A stretch of 64,000 bases of DNA from Phycisphaeraceae bacterium (GCA_015709595.1 CP054178.1:2981205-3045204); one strand, 5' to 3'; counted from the stretch's first letter, positions 34,306 through 41,802 are shown. The notes: generated by a model not told the origin, from the sequence alone. Made by a program: numbers and translations.

Positions 34306-36930
34306 ATGGCTGACCAGACCAACGACTATTCGAACCCCGATGACCCCTCGTCCGGGACGCCCGGCGGCTCCGGTGGCGGCGGTTTCATCGGCCACGTGGT
34401 GGATCGCGAGATCGAGCGCGAGCTGCATGACAGCTACCTCACCTACGCGATGTCCACCATCATGGATCGCGCCCTGCCGGATGTGCGCGACGGGCTCAAG
34501 CCCAGCCAGCGCCGCATCCTGGTGGCGATGAACGATCTGAATCTCGGCCCGGGGCGCAAGCACATCAAGTGCGCCAAGATCTGCGGCGACACGTCCGGCA
34601 ACTACCACCCGCACGGCGAGGGCGTCATCTACCCCACCCTGGTCAACATGGCCCAGGAGTGGAAGATGCGCCACCCCCTCATCGACCCCCAGGGCAACTT
34701 CGGCTCGATCGGCGGCGACCCGCCCGCCCACATGCGCTACACCGAGGCGCGCATGACCGCCGCCGCGGTGGAGCTGCTGCAGGATCTCAACCTCGACACG
34801 GTGGACTTCCAGCCCAACTACGACGAGCGGCTGCAGGAGCCGCTGGTGCTTCCCGCGCGATTCCCCAACCTGCTGGTCAACGGGTCCAGCGGCATCGCGG
34901 TGGGCATGGCCTCGTCCATCCCGCCGCACAATCTGGGGGAGATCTGCGACGCCATCGTGGCGGTGATCGACAGGCCCGACATCTCCCTGCTCGACCTGCT
35001 GTCGATCGTGCCCGGGCCGGACTTCCCGACCGGGGGCGTGATCATGGGACGACGGGGGATCATGGAGGCGTACTCGCACGGACGAGGCCGCATCACCGTG
35101 CGCGGGCGCGTCCATGTCGAAAGCAACGGCGGGCGTGAGCAGATCGTCATCGACGAGATTCCCTATCAGGTGGTGCAGGGCACCCTGATGGAGAAGGCCA
35201 CCGAGGTGGTCAAGGAAGGCCGGATCGCCGATGTATCCAACATCCGCGACGAATCCGGCCGCAAGCACCGCACCCGCATCGTGGTGGAACTCAAGCGCGG
35301 GGCCTCGCCCGAGGTGGTGGAGAAGCAGCTGTACGAACACACGCCGCTGCAATCCACGTTCTCGATCATCAACATCGCCATCGTCGATCACCAGCCGCGC
35401 ACGCTCTCGCTCCGGCAGATGCTCGACGAGTACATCCGCCACCGCGCCGAGGTCATCACCCGGCGCACCCGCCACCTGCTGCAGCAGGCCAAGAAGCGGG
35501 CTCACGTGCTGGAGGGACTGATCTACGCGGTCTGCGACATTGACGAAGTGATCGCCATCATTCGCTCCAGCCAGACGCGCGAGGAGGCGATCGACAAACT
35601 GGCGGCCCGCCGCTTCCGCATCGCATCCGATCACGCCTACGCGCCCAAGATTCCCGTCCGGCTGATCGAGGCCGCGGCCCGTGGCGAGGGAGCACTGCTG
35701 ACCCGCGTGCAGGCGGAGGCCATCGGCGCGCTGCGACTCATTCAACTGGTCGGCCTGGAGATCGACAAACTTACCGGCGAATACGCCAACCTGCTCGAGG
35801 AAATTGACGGCTACGAGCGCATTCTCGCCGACGAGCGCCTGGTGCGGAACATCATCCGTCAGGACGCCATCGACCTGAAGGCGAAGTACGCCACACCCCG
35901 GCAGACTCATATCGAGGACGCGGACGTCGAGGATTTCGACGTGGGCGACCTCATCACCCCCCACGAAGTCGTGGTGACGATCTCCCACGAGGGCTACGTG
36001 AAGCGGCTGCCCACCGACACCTACCGCGAGCAGGGACGCGGCGGGCGGGGGGTGAAGGCGTCGGACGCCCGCGACGGCGACTTCATCGAGCACCTCTTCG
36101 TCTCCTCCACCCACGACGACCTGCTGTGCTTCACCACCACGGGCCGGGTCTTCCGCATGAAGGTGTACCAGATCCCCGAGGGATCGCGCACCAGCCGGGG
36201 ACGGGCCATCATCAACCTGCTCGACCTGCGCCCGGAGGAGAAGGTCTGCGCCTTCCTGCCCATTCGCGACTTCGAGAAGCGCGAGGACTTCCTGTTCTTC
36301 GCCACCGCGATGGGGCGCGTCAAGCGCACCGCCCTGGCGGACTACCGCAACGTCAACCGCTCGGGCATCATCGCGCTGAATCTCAACGAGGGCGATCACC
36401 TCGTGGACGTGATCCACACCAGCGGCTCCGATCACGTGCTGCTGGCCACCGCGCAGGGCATGGCCATCCGCTTCGATGAAAACGATGTTCGCGTCATGGG
36501 CCGCGCCGCCGCGGGCGTGTGGGGCATTGACCTTGCCGAGGGCGATACGGTGGTGGGGCTGGTGCCCGCCATCGACGGGACGGATCTGCTCACCGTCACC
36601 GAGAACGGCTATGGCAAGCGCACCGCCATGACGGAGTACCTCGTGCAGTCCGAGGACGGCTCCACCAGGCCCCAGAGCCGGGGCGGCAAGGGACGCATCG
36701 ACATCCGCGCCAACGAGCGCAACGGACGCGTCGTCTCCATCCGCTGCGTGCGCGAGGGCGACAGCATCATGGTCATCTCCGAGGGCGGCATGATGGTCCG
36801 CATTCCCGCGTCAGACGTTTCCCGCATCGGGCGCAACACCCAGGGCGTGCGCGTGGTCAATCTGAAGGAAGGCGACCGCGTTGTCGCCACCGCCCGCGTG
36901 GCCGAGTCGGATTCGGAGGCCGAGGGGTGA
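34306..36930 (+). CDS. gyrA: DNA gyrase subunit A
   Basis: GyrA is the breakage-rejoining subunit of DNA gyrase. The 874-residue protein has the winged-helix core with catalytic tyrosine Y145 (AHMRYTEARM), the tower and coiled-coil regions, and a beta-pinwheel C-terminal domain that begins with the GyrA box QGRGGRG (Q-x-R-G-G-R-G), which marks gyrase rather than topoisomerase IV. An N-terminal Gly/Ser-rich extension of 28 residues precedes the core. In the quinolone region the two usual contact residues (E. coli S83 and D87) are G106 and P110. gyrB is not adjacent. Divergent from the dehydrogenase gene. Confidence 0.97.
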   Translation: MADQTNDYSNPDDPSSGTPGGSGGGGFIGHVVDREIERELHDSYLTYAMSTIMDRALPDVRDGLKPSQRRILVAMNDLNLGPGRKHIKCAKICGDTSGNYHPHGEGVIYPTLVNMAQEWKMRHPLIDPQGNFGSIGGDPPAHMRYTEARMTAAAVELLQDLNLDTVDFQPNYDERLQEPLVLPARFPNLLVNGSSGIAVGMASSIPPHNLGEICDAIVAVIDRPDISLLDLLSIVPGPDFPTGGVIMGRRGIMEAYSHGRGRITVRGRVHVESNGGREQIVIDEIPYQVVQGTLMEKATEVVKEGRIADVSNIRDESGRKHRTRIVVELKRGASPEVVEKQLYEHTPLQSTFSIINIAIVDHQPRTLSLRQMLDEYIRHRAEVITRRTRHLLQQAKKRAHVLEGLIYAVCDIDEVIAIIRSSQTREEAIDKLAARRFRIASDHAYAPKIPVRLIEAAARGEGALLTRVQAEAIGALRLIQLVGLEIDKLTGEYANLLEEIDGYERILADERLVRNIIRQDAIDLKAKYATPRQTHIEDADVEDFDVGDLITPHEVVVTISHEGYVKRLPTDTYREQGRGGRGVKASDARDGDFIEHLFVSSTHDDLLCFTTTGRVFRMKVYQIPEGSRTSRGRAIINLLDLRPEEKVCAFLPIRDFEKREDFLFFATAMGRVKRTALADYRNVNRSGIIALNLNEGDHLVDVIHTSGSDHVLLATAQGMAIRFDENDVRVMGRAAAGVWGIDLAEGDTVVGLVPAIDGTDLLTVTENGYGKRTAMTEYLVQSEDGSTRPQSRGGKGRIDIRANERNGRVVSIRCVREGDSIMVISEGGMMVRIPASDVSRIGRNTQGVRVVNLKEGDRVVATARVAESDSEAEG

Positions 36931-37066
36931 TGGACGGTGCTGGTGCAGGCGACTGGCTCTCATCAGATCCCCCACGCGGCGCTGAAGCCCTGCAGGCGGT
37001 CCCGGAATCGACTCAGCACTTCAACCGACCTGCGGGTTGAACCCTATCCCGGTCATCCTGTGATTC

Positions 37067-37075
37067 TGATACACT
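37067..37075 (+). promoter_or_regulatory. Extended -10 promoter element before the STAS gene
   Basis: TGATACACT (TG-n-TACACT) ends at 37075, 31 bases before the ATG at 37106. No matching -35 is visible, as expected for some extended -10 promoters. Confidence 0.4.
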
Positions 37076-37105
37076 GATGGGGCACGGGCGGGTTGGAGCG
37101 TTGCA

Positions 37106-37462
37106 ATGCCGATCAATGAATGGTCCGATGACATCCTGATCGCCGAACTGAGCGATGAGCCGAGTTTCTCGGAGGAGTTCAACGTCCTCATGAAGCGGCT
37201 GGAGAGTCGCGGTTCGACTCCCCCCGACGTGATCGTGGACCTGAAGGACGTCACCTTCCTCAATTCCTCCAACATCGCCCAGTTGCTGCGACTGCGGCAA
37301 GTGCTGCTCAACGCCAACCGGCGTCTTCGCATCTGCTCCGCCCGTGACCCGGTGTGGTCGATGCTGCTGATCACGGGACTGGACAAGGTCTTCGACTTCG
37401 TTGACGACGTGGCCACGTCGCTCGCATCGCTGCAGATCGAGGAGGAAGTGGGGGAAGAGTGA
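37106..37462 (+). CDS. STAS-domain protein (anti-sigma-factor antagonist-like)
   Basis: A 118-residue single STAS domain. It has FSEEFNVLMKRLESRGSTPPDVIVDLKDVTFLNSSNIAQLLRLRQ, in which NSS at the position of the phosphorylatable Ser of SpoIIAA-type anti-anti-sigma factors is visible, followed by NRRLRICSARDPVWSMLLITGLDKVF. Such proteins bind an anti-sigma kinase and release a sigma factor, or act in other switches. No partner kinase or sigma gene is in the window. The acidic tail (EEEVGEE) is short. Confidence 0.82.
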   Translation: MPINEWSDDILIAELSDEPSFSEEFNVLMKRLESRGSTPPDVIVDLKDVTFLNSSNIAQLLRLRQVLLNANRRLRICSARDPVWSMLLITGLDKVFDFVDDVATSLASLQIEEEVGEE

Positions 37463-37480
37463 GCGGGAAGGCGTGAGACA

Positions 37481-37536
37481 TTGGGCGCCAGGCATCAGGC
37501 ACCCGGCGTGGCGCACGGGCCATCGGGTCAGGCCGC
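37481..37536. repeat. Heptanucleotide array between the STAS and exbD genes
   Basis: Eight 7-base units: ttgggcg, ccaggca, tcaggca, cccggcg, tggcgca, cgggcca, tcgggtc, aggccgc. Units 2 and 3 differ by one base. About 40 bases later, CCCGATCACC occurs twice (37575-37584 and 37599-37608), just before the ATG of exbD. Confidence 0.55.
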
Positions 37537-37608
37537 ACGTCCCGACGCCCCGGACCCTCCGCTCCGCCACATTGCCCGATCACCGCTTTCCCAAGTCACC
37601 CGATCACC

Positions 37609-38094
37609 ATGACGACGCCGCTCCCCATCCGCCTCCGCCGCCCCAACGAGGATGTCCGCATCGAGGTGGTGCCGCTCATCGACGTGATCTTTCTGGTGCT
37701 CACATTCTTCATCTACGCGATGGTGCTGATGATCCCCGCCAGGGTGCTGCCGATGCGTCTGCAGCCCCTCACCAGCGGTACGCGCGGCGAGGCGGCGCCC
37801 GCCGTGACGGTAAGCATCACGCGTGACGGGCGCATCGCCGTGGACCGTGCCCCCACCACGTTGGATGGTCTGCTCACAGCCGTGCAAGCGGCGGTCGGGG
37901 ACAGGCAGGACACGATCGTGTATATCGCCACGGAGGAAACCCCCGCATCCGGCGATCCCGCATCCGTCGGCGGCGCTGGTGAGGCGACGATCGATCGGCT
38001 CCCCATGTTCATCGACCTGTACGCCCGGCTGGCGCGGTCGGGACTCAACATCCGGCTGGTGGGGAGACCGACGGACGTATCGCCCGGCGATTGA
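37609..38094 (+). CDS. exbD: ExbD/TolR-family biopolymer transport protein
   Basis: A 161-residue protein with one N-terminal membrane helix (VPLIDVIFLVLTFFIYAMVL) that holds the conserved Asp (PLIDVIF) through which protons drive ExbD/TolR. A periplasmic domain (residues 60-160) has the ITRDGRIAVDRAP and TLDGLLTAVQAA segments. Its usual partner ExbB/TolQ is not adjacent. A TonB-like protein is encoded at 19 kb. The periplasmic domain carries a short Ser/Ala/Gly insert before the last strand. Confidence 0.88.
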   Translation: MTTPLPIRLRRPNEDVRIEVVPLIDVIFLVLTFFIYAMVLMIPARVLPMRLQPLTSGTRGEAAPAVTVSITRDGRIAVDRAPTTLDGLLTAVQAAVGDRQDTIVYIATEETPASGDPASVGGAGEATIDRLPMFIDLYARLARSGLNIRLVGRPTDVSPGD

Positions 38095-38308
38095 ACGGTC
38101 AGATCGGGTTGTGCGCGCTTCGTCGCGCCTTCAGCGGTGCACGCTCAAGCTGGGCCGGTGGTCATGTCCGGTATGGCTTCCGGGCCGGTTCAGCCGTCGC
38201 CGATAACCATGCTGATTCACGACGCGGCTTCCCATAACAGCCCGTCGATTCTTGCGCCGTGTGATCCCTGACCCTCGCCGGATGTTCAAAAAGTGGGTTC
38301 TGTCGGAC

Positions 38309-38337
38309 TTGACATACGGATCGTGTTCGGGTAACGT
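38309..38337 (+). promoter_or_regulatory. lexA-operon promoter
   Basis: TTGACA (38309-38314, perfect consensus) and TAACGT (38332-38337) are separated by exactly 17 bases, the best promoter in the window. Transcription would start near 38344, giving a leader of about 130 bases before the ATG at 38477. Confidence 0.75.
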
Positions 38338-38347
38338 AAACCGAACA
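38324..38347. promoter_or_regulatory. Candidate LexA operator overlapping the -10 box
   Basis: A perfect inverted repeat, TGTTCGG (38324-38330), ten bases, CCGAACA (38341-38347), spans the -10 element of the promoter that feeds lexA. Its half-site spacing differs from the operators known for E. coli (CTGT-N8-ACAG) and Bacillus (CGAAC-N4-GTTCG). Autorepression by LexA is an inference from position. Confidence 0.55.
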
Positions 38348-38476
38348 GATTGGGCGTCAGCTTCTGCAGGGTCGGTTTCCGTCTGGTCGAGAACAGGTCC
38401 GCGACAGGCAGGTCGGATCGGCGACATCCCCCAATGGGTCGTGTCACCGGCGCGGCTCGCCACAAGGGAGCGAACC

Positions 38477-39322
38477 ATGACTCTTCCACTGATTCAAACC
38501 GGCCCCGGCGGAGACTTCGTGTTGCGGTACATGCCTCGCGGGAGGCGCCTGGTGGTGGAGCAGGGCTCGCCCTCGGGCGACGCCGAGGCCGATGGCGGAT
38601 TCAGAAGGGACGATGCGTGGTCCGGAAACGATGCAGCCAGATCGAATCGAACGCTTGCCCGACATGGCGGCGATTGCGGCGCTTCGCCTTCCTGGGCGAC
38701 AACCCCTCGTCTGACTTGGCTCGATCGACTGCTTTCCTTGCTGGGGTTGGCGCCGACCCGCCGTGCGGCGGCGTTGGCCGAGGATGGGAAAGGCAATGGC
38801 GTCGCGGTCGTTGCTTCCGCGCAGATCGACTTGCGTCAGCGGCTGCGCGCCGTGCCGGACGAGGCGGCCCGCTGGCGCGCCGCAATGGGCTGGCTCAACA
38901 GTCAGCGCCTGGTGATGCTGCTCGGTCGTCAGGCGATGGAGCAGGCGCGGGAGCATGCGGAATCTCCGCAGCTCGACGGCGCCAGCCATCCGGCTGTCGA
39001 AATCGAATCACGATCCGGTGCAGCCGTGGAGGTTGGTGGTGGTCGGGATGGGGGATCGCTCCCCGCGCCTCGTTCGATCGCGCTCTTTGTTTCTCGCTCG
39101 ACACAGGAGATCAGGCATGAATCTCACACCCAAGCAGCTGCGGATTCTCAAGATGATCCGCGACTGGCGCGTCGCGTACGGCTATTCGCCGACGATGCAG
39201 GAAATCGCCGACGAAATCGGCGTCAGCAAGGTCACGGTGTTCGAGCACGTCGAGGCGCTGATCCGCAAGGGCGCGCTGGAGCGCGACCCCAACAAGGCAC
39301 GCTCTTTGTCGGTGGCGGCTGA
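38477..39322 (+). CDS. Hypothetical protein upstream of lexA
   Basis: A predicted 281-residue protein starting with a good ribosome site (aagggag) 6 bases before the ATG. The first 200 residues read like protein (TWLDRLLSLLGLAP, DLRQRLRAVPDEAARWRAAMGWLNSQRLVMLLGRQAMEQA), with a helical, Arg/Ala-rich character and no known domain or membrane segment. The frame continues 206 bases into lexA, which is unusual. The protein's last part may be an artefact of a lost stop or a frameshift before lexA. Its position between the proposed LexA-controlled promoter and lexA makes it a candidate DNA-damage gene. Confidence 0.5.
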   Translation: MTLPLIQTGPGGDFVLRYMPRGRRLVVEQGSPSGDAEADGGFRRDDAWSGNDAARSNRTLARHGGDCGASPSWATTPRLTWLDRLLSLLGLAPTRRAAALAEDGKGNGVAVVASAQIDLRQRLRAVPDEAARWRAAMGWLNSQRLVMLLGRQAMEQAREHAESPQLDGASHPAVEIESRSGAAVEVGGGRDGGSLPAPRSIALFVSRSTQEIRHESHTQAAADSQDDPRLARRVRLFADDAGNRRRNRRQQGHGVRARRGADPQGRAGARPQQGTLFVGGG

Positions 39323-39734
39323 CGCGCTGGTGCCCGATGAGGAGAAGCCCATGGCCTTTCCGCTGGTGGGCAAGATTGCCGCCGGTTACCCGATCGAGAA
39401 GTTCGAACAGGACGACCGGCTCGACTTGGAGGAAGTCTTCGGCCCGCGCGTTGGGCAGAAGGCGGGCTGCTTCGCCCTGCAGGTGGACGGTGACTCGATG
39501 CAGGATGAGGGCATTCTGGATGGCGACTACGTCATCATTGAACGCCGCCAGACCGCCCGCAACGGCGAGCGCGTCGTCGCCCTGCTGCCCAACGGCGAAA
39601 CCACGCTCAAACGCTTCTACAAGGAGCGTGACGGCCGCATTCGTCTCCAACCCTCCAACAGCCAGTTCAAACCCATCGTGGTGAAGGACTGCAAGATCCA
39701 AGGCGTGGTGATCGGCGTGCTGAGGCGATATTGA
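39117..39734 (+). CDS. lexA: SOS repressor LexA
   Basis: LexA represses DNA-damage genes until RecA filaments trigger its self-cleavage. The 205-residue protein has the N-terminal winged-helix (LTPKQLRILKMIRDW, TMQEIADEIGVSKVTVFEHVEALIRKG), the Ala-Gly cleavage site A89-G90 (GKIAAGYPI), nucleophile S127 (DGDSM) and general base K165 (ETTLKRF). The start has an AGGAG 7 bases upstream. The cleavage-site region resembles typical LexA. It converges on the uncharacterised gene at 39872. Confidence 0.95.
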   Translation: MNLTPKQLRILKMIRDWRVAYGYSPTMQEIADEIGVSKVTVFEHVEALIRKGALERDPNKARSLSVAADALVPDEEKPMAFPLVGKIAAGYPIEKFEQDDRLDLEEVFGPRVGQKAGCFALQVDGDSMQDEGILDGDYVIIERRQTARNGERVVALLPNGETTLKRFYKERDGRIRLQPSNSQFKPIVVKDCKIQGVVIGVLRRY

Positions 39735-39871
39735 GCCGGGTTCATATCGTTCAACCCAGCCGGCGTATCCCACGCTTTGCACCTGGCGGGGGGGCGCCCG
39801 AGTATTCGCTGAACTCAAGAGCCGGGCATCACGACCGTGCGCGCTCCCCAGTTGTCAACACGCTCTGCGCT

Positions 39872-40837
39872 TCACACCTGCGACAGGATAAGTCGCAGCT
39901 TATGCGGCGATTCACCCTGACCAGTCAGCACGCTCAATCGAGCGGCTTCGCAGAGCGAGAGGACGCGCTCCCACGCGGGAGGTGGCGGCTTCACTGACGC
40001 GGGATCGAGATGCGCGAGGATGGCTCGCGCCAGCACGTCAACGGCCTGCAGCGACGGCCTGTTCGACTGATCCACCACCCGTCCCGTTTCATCCAGCCAG
40101 GCATACGAGTTGTCGGTGATTCGCAGAACGCCTCGCGGGCCGAGGATGATCACTTCCCGGCTCCAGTCCGGGGCATCGTCCGACACGGTCAGTCCGGCGG
40201 CCATGGGTCCGTCGAAGCGCACGATGGCCGTCAGCACGCCATCGAGGTCCGCAAGCGTCTGCGGTGGGCGCTTGCCGCCCCGGGCCGGTTGCGTGGCATC
40301 CACCTGCTCACAGGGTTCCAGCAGGTGGTCGATGGTCTCCATGGCGTCGGCCAGCCGGGCGGCGAGCGGACCGAACGTGGAAGGCCCGCGAAACATGAGG
40401 TGAACGAATTCCCGTGGTCCAAACTCCGTGAGCACGTCGAGCGCCGAGCGCACCACGGGAGAGTCGATGAATCGTGGGATGAAATCCGGGAGCGCCGTCG
40501 CCGCCTCGACCTCGGGCAGACTCATCGGGGGACGGAGTGACAGCATGGGAATGGCCCGGCCGCGGGCGGCTTCGAGCGTTTCGCTGACGACGGGCTGCCG
40601 CGACAGGAGCAGAAGCACATCCTGGTCAGACTCGATCACCGTTCGGCGCAGGTCTGCGACCTGAGCAAGCCCCAGCGACTCGGCAAGCCGGGCCGCCTCC
40701 GACTCGCGCGGGGATGCGATGACGGCGGGCATCTGCAACCGCGTGAGCAGACCGGCGATCAGGTGCTCATGCGGCTCATCCGCCCAGATCAACAGTCGCC
40801 GCCCCCGGCCCGAAGACTCGAACGCCTCGCGTGTCAT
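39872..40837 (-). CDS. Uncharacterised protein, possible Gfo/Idh/MocA-like
   Basis: A 321-residue protein with a Rossmann-like start (RRLLIWADEPHEHLIAGLLTRLQMPAVIASPRESEAARLAESLG) and VLLLLSRQPVVSETLEAARGRAIPMLSLRPP, resembling the N-terminal half of oxidoreductases of the Gfo/Idh/MocA type. A later beta-rich part (VIILGPRGVLRITDNSYAWLDETGRVV) recalls their C-terminal domain. The GxGxxG dinucleotide motif is not evident, so enzymatic activity is uncertain. The start at 40837 is the only ATG that avoids overlap with rnpB, which is transcribed divergently. Function unknown. Confidence 0.6.
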   Translation of the reverse strand: MTREAFESSGRGRRLLIWADEPHEHLIAGLLTRLQMPAVIASPRESEAARLAESLGLAQVADLRRTVIESDQDVLLLLSRQPVVSETLEAARGRAIPMLSLRPPMSLPEVEAATALPDFIPRFIDSPVVRSALDVLTEFGPREFVHLMFRGPSTFGPLAARLADAMETIDHLLEPCEQVDATQPARGGKRPPQTLADLDGVLTAIVRFDGPMAAGLTVSDDAPDWSREVIILGPRGVLRITDNSYAWLDETGRVVDQSNRPSLQAVDVLARAILAHLDPASVKPPPPAWERVLSLCEAARLSVLTGQGESPHKLRLILSQV

Positions 40838-40842
40838 GGCCG

Positions 40843-40848
40843 TATAGT
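40843..40848 (+). promoter_or_regulatory. rnpB -10 box
   Basis: TATAGT lies so that transcription would start at about 40855, within a few bases of the first paired base of the RNase P RNA. No strong -35 is seen. Confidence 0.55.
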
Positions 40849-40850
40849 AT

Positions 40851-41236
40851 GGCGTGGACAGGCGGCCGCCGGCGTTGCAAGACGCACGGAGGAAAGTCCG
40901 AACACGACAGGACACGGTGACGGGCAACACCCGCCGACTCCGGTCGTGGAGTCAGGGAAAGTGCCACAGAAAACACACCGCGAAGGGCGCAAGCCCCCGC
41001 AAGGGTGAAAAGGTGCGGTAAGAGCGCACCGCCCGGGTGGCGACATCCGGGGCAGGGCAAACCCCACCGCGTGCAAGCGCAAGCAGTTCCCGGGCGTTTC
41101 GGCGCCGGTCCCGGTCCGGGGCTTCGCAAGACGGGAGCGGGTCGCGTGCTTCAGGCGTCCGGCAACGGACGTCGCAGAGAAATGGTCGCCGCGGGCTCCG
41201 ATCGGGGCTCGACAGAATTCGGCTTACGTCCACGCC
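40851..41236 (+). ncRNA. rnpB: RNase P RNA, bacterial class A
   Basis: The catalytic RNA of ribonuclease P that matures tRNA 5' ends. Ends pair as helix P1: GGCGTGGAC (40851-40859) with GTCCACGCC (41228-41236), nine perfect pairs. Conserved class A segments appear in order: GAGGAAAGTCCGAACAC, ACAGAAAACAC, GGTAAGAGCGCACC, CAGGGCAAACCCC and ACAGAATTCGGCTTAC near the 3' end. About 386 nucleotides, the usual size. The -10 box lies immediately before the 5' end and a hairpin follows the 3' end. It is divergent from the gene at 39872. Confidence 0.97.
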
Positions 41237-41244
41237 ACGACCCG

Positions 41245-41264
41245 ACAGGCCCGCAAGGGCCTGT
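41245..41264 (+). terminator. Hairpin after rnpB
   Basis: Arms acaggccc (41245-41252) and gggcctgt (41257-41264) enclose the tetraloop gcaa, nine bases after the rnpB 3' end. The sequence tgtcgttgg follows, with only a weak T-rich tail. Confidence 0.6.
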
Positions 41265-41287
41265 TGTCGTTGGTTCCAGCTTTCCCG

Positions 41288-41325
41288 AAAAGAACCCCGG
41301 GACGGTGGTGGGGACCGTCCCGGGG
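41288..41325 (-). terminator. Intrinsic terminator on the minus strand
   Basis: Perfect 12-bp arms ccccgggacggt (41295-41306) and accgtcccgggg (41314-41325) with a seven-base loop. Read on the minus strand the hairpin is followed by ttcttttc, the classical tail. The nearest minus-strand coding end is nrdJ, about 480 bases upstream, so a long 3' UTR or a separate transcript ends here. Confidence 0.75.
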
Positions 41326-41393
41326 TAGGAGGGGAAGAAGAAGCCCGTGCTGTGTGAGTGTGGGACCTGAGGGAGGCGGGCCTCTCCTTCTAC

Positions 41394-41416
41394 GGCGCGG
41401 GCGTTGCACCCGCGCC
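41394..41416. other. 8-bp hairpin in the non-coding region
   Basis: Arms ggcgcggg (41394-41401) and cccgcgcc (41409-41416) pair perfectly around a seven-base loop (cgttgca). Confidence 0.45.
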
Positions 41417-41481
41417 AGCCATGTGTGAACGGATTTCACCGCAGTGGCGCAGCGGACGCCGAGACGGAAGACCGACGAAAA

Positions 41482-41652
41482 GCGATGGGAGACGGTCGCC
41501 CGCGGGGAAGGCCGCCCCGGCTTTCCGTAGGGGGCGGCTGGGGCGCGCTGTGGGCCTCGTTGCCCGGTTCCGTGCGTCCCCTCTTGGTTGCAAGGAGGAT
41601 CCATCCACTCGCCGACCGTTCCATCCGGCCGCGTCGAGCCGTCTCCCATCGC
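41482..41652. ncRNA. Candidate structured RNA closed by a 14-bp helix
   Basis: gcgatgggagacgg (41482-41495) pairs perfectly with ccgtctcccatcgc (41639-41652), enclosing 143 bases that contain a further hairpin (gccgcccc with ggggcggc). Size (about 170 nt) and overall shape recall 6S RNA or a riboswitch-like element. No promoter was identified, and the strand is unknown (minus preferred, since a minus-strand terminator follows). Confidence 0.3.
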
Positions 41653-41710
41653 GCGTGAGCCACGTCCATCGTCGGAGCGTCTGGATGGACGAGGCGTGTG
41701 TCATGCAGAA

Positions 41711-41773
41711 GTGCTGAGTACGAGGTGCTGAGTGCGAAGTGCTGGGTGCCGAGTGAATACCGAGTAGTGCGGG
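41711..41773. repeat. Heptanucleotide array downstream of nrdJ
   Basis: Nine 7-base units starting at 41711: gtgctga, gtacgag, gtgctga, gtgcgaa, gtgctgg, gtgccga, gtgaata, ccgagta, gtgcggg. This is the clearest array in the window and lies just beyond the nrdJ stop. Confidence 0.75.
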
Positions 41774-41802
41774 TCGATGGCTTCAAGGCCCGCCTGTCCT
41801 GA

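Larger units (their letters stand above)
38095..38476. other. lexA-operon upstream region
   Basis: The 382-base gap after exbD is non-coding except for a promoter and palindrome in its last 170 bases (listed separately). The proximal 200 bases show GC-rich repeats (gggccgg, ccgggccgg) but no gene. Confidence 0.4.
41237..41802. other. Hairpin-rich non-coding stretch between rnpB and nrdJ
   Basis: 566 bases with no credible protein gene; open frames here have no ribosome site and contain repeat sequence. It holds the rnpB terminator (41245-41264), a strong minus-strand terminator (41288-41325), an 8-bp hairpin (41394-41416), a 14-bp long-range pair (41482-41495 with 41639-41652), and a heptad array (41711-41773). 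It could be the 3' UTR of nrdJ or encode a structured RNA on the minus strand. Confidence 0.5.

Noticed and set aside
34207-36435. Long open frame antisense to gyrA (742 codons)
   Set aside because: Shadow of gyrA in a high-GC genome.
37214-37240. tRNA-like T-arm (ggttcgactcc)
   Set aside because: It is inside the STAS gene and no cloverleaf can be drawn around it.
41224-41649. 141-codon minus-strand open frame after rnpB
   Set aside because: It runs through hairpins and the rnpB terminator, has no ribosome site and is rich in Pro/Arg.
41711-41773. CRISPR-like array
   Set aside because: The units are 7 bases with no spacers, and no cas genes are present.
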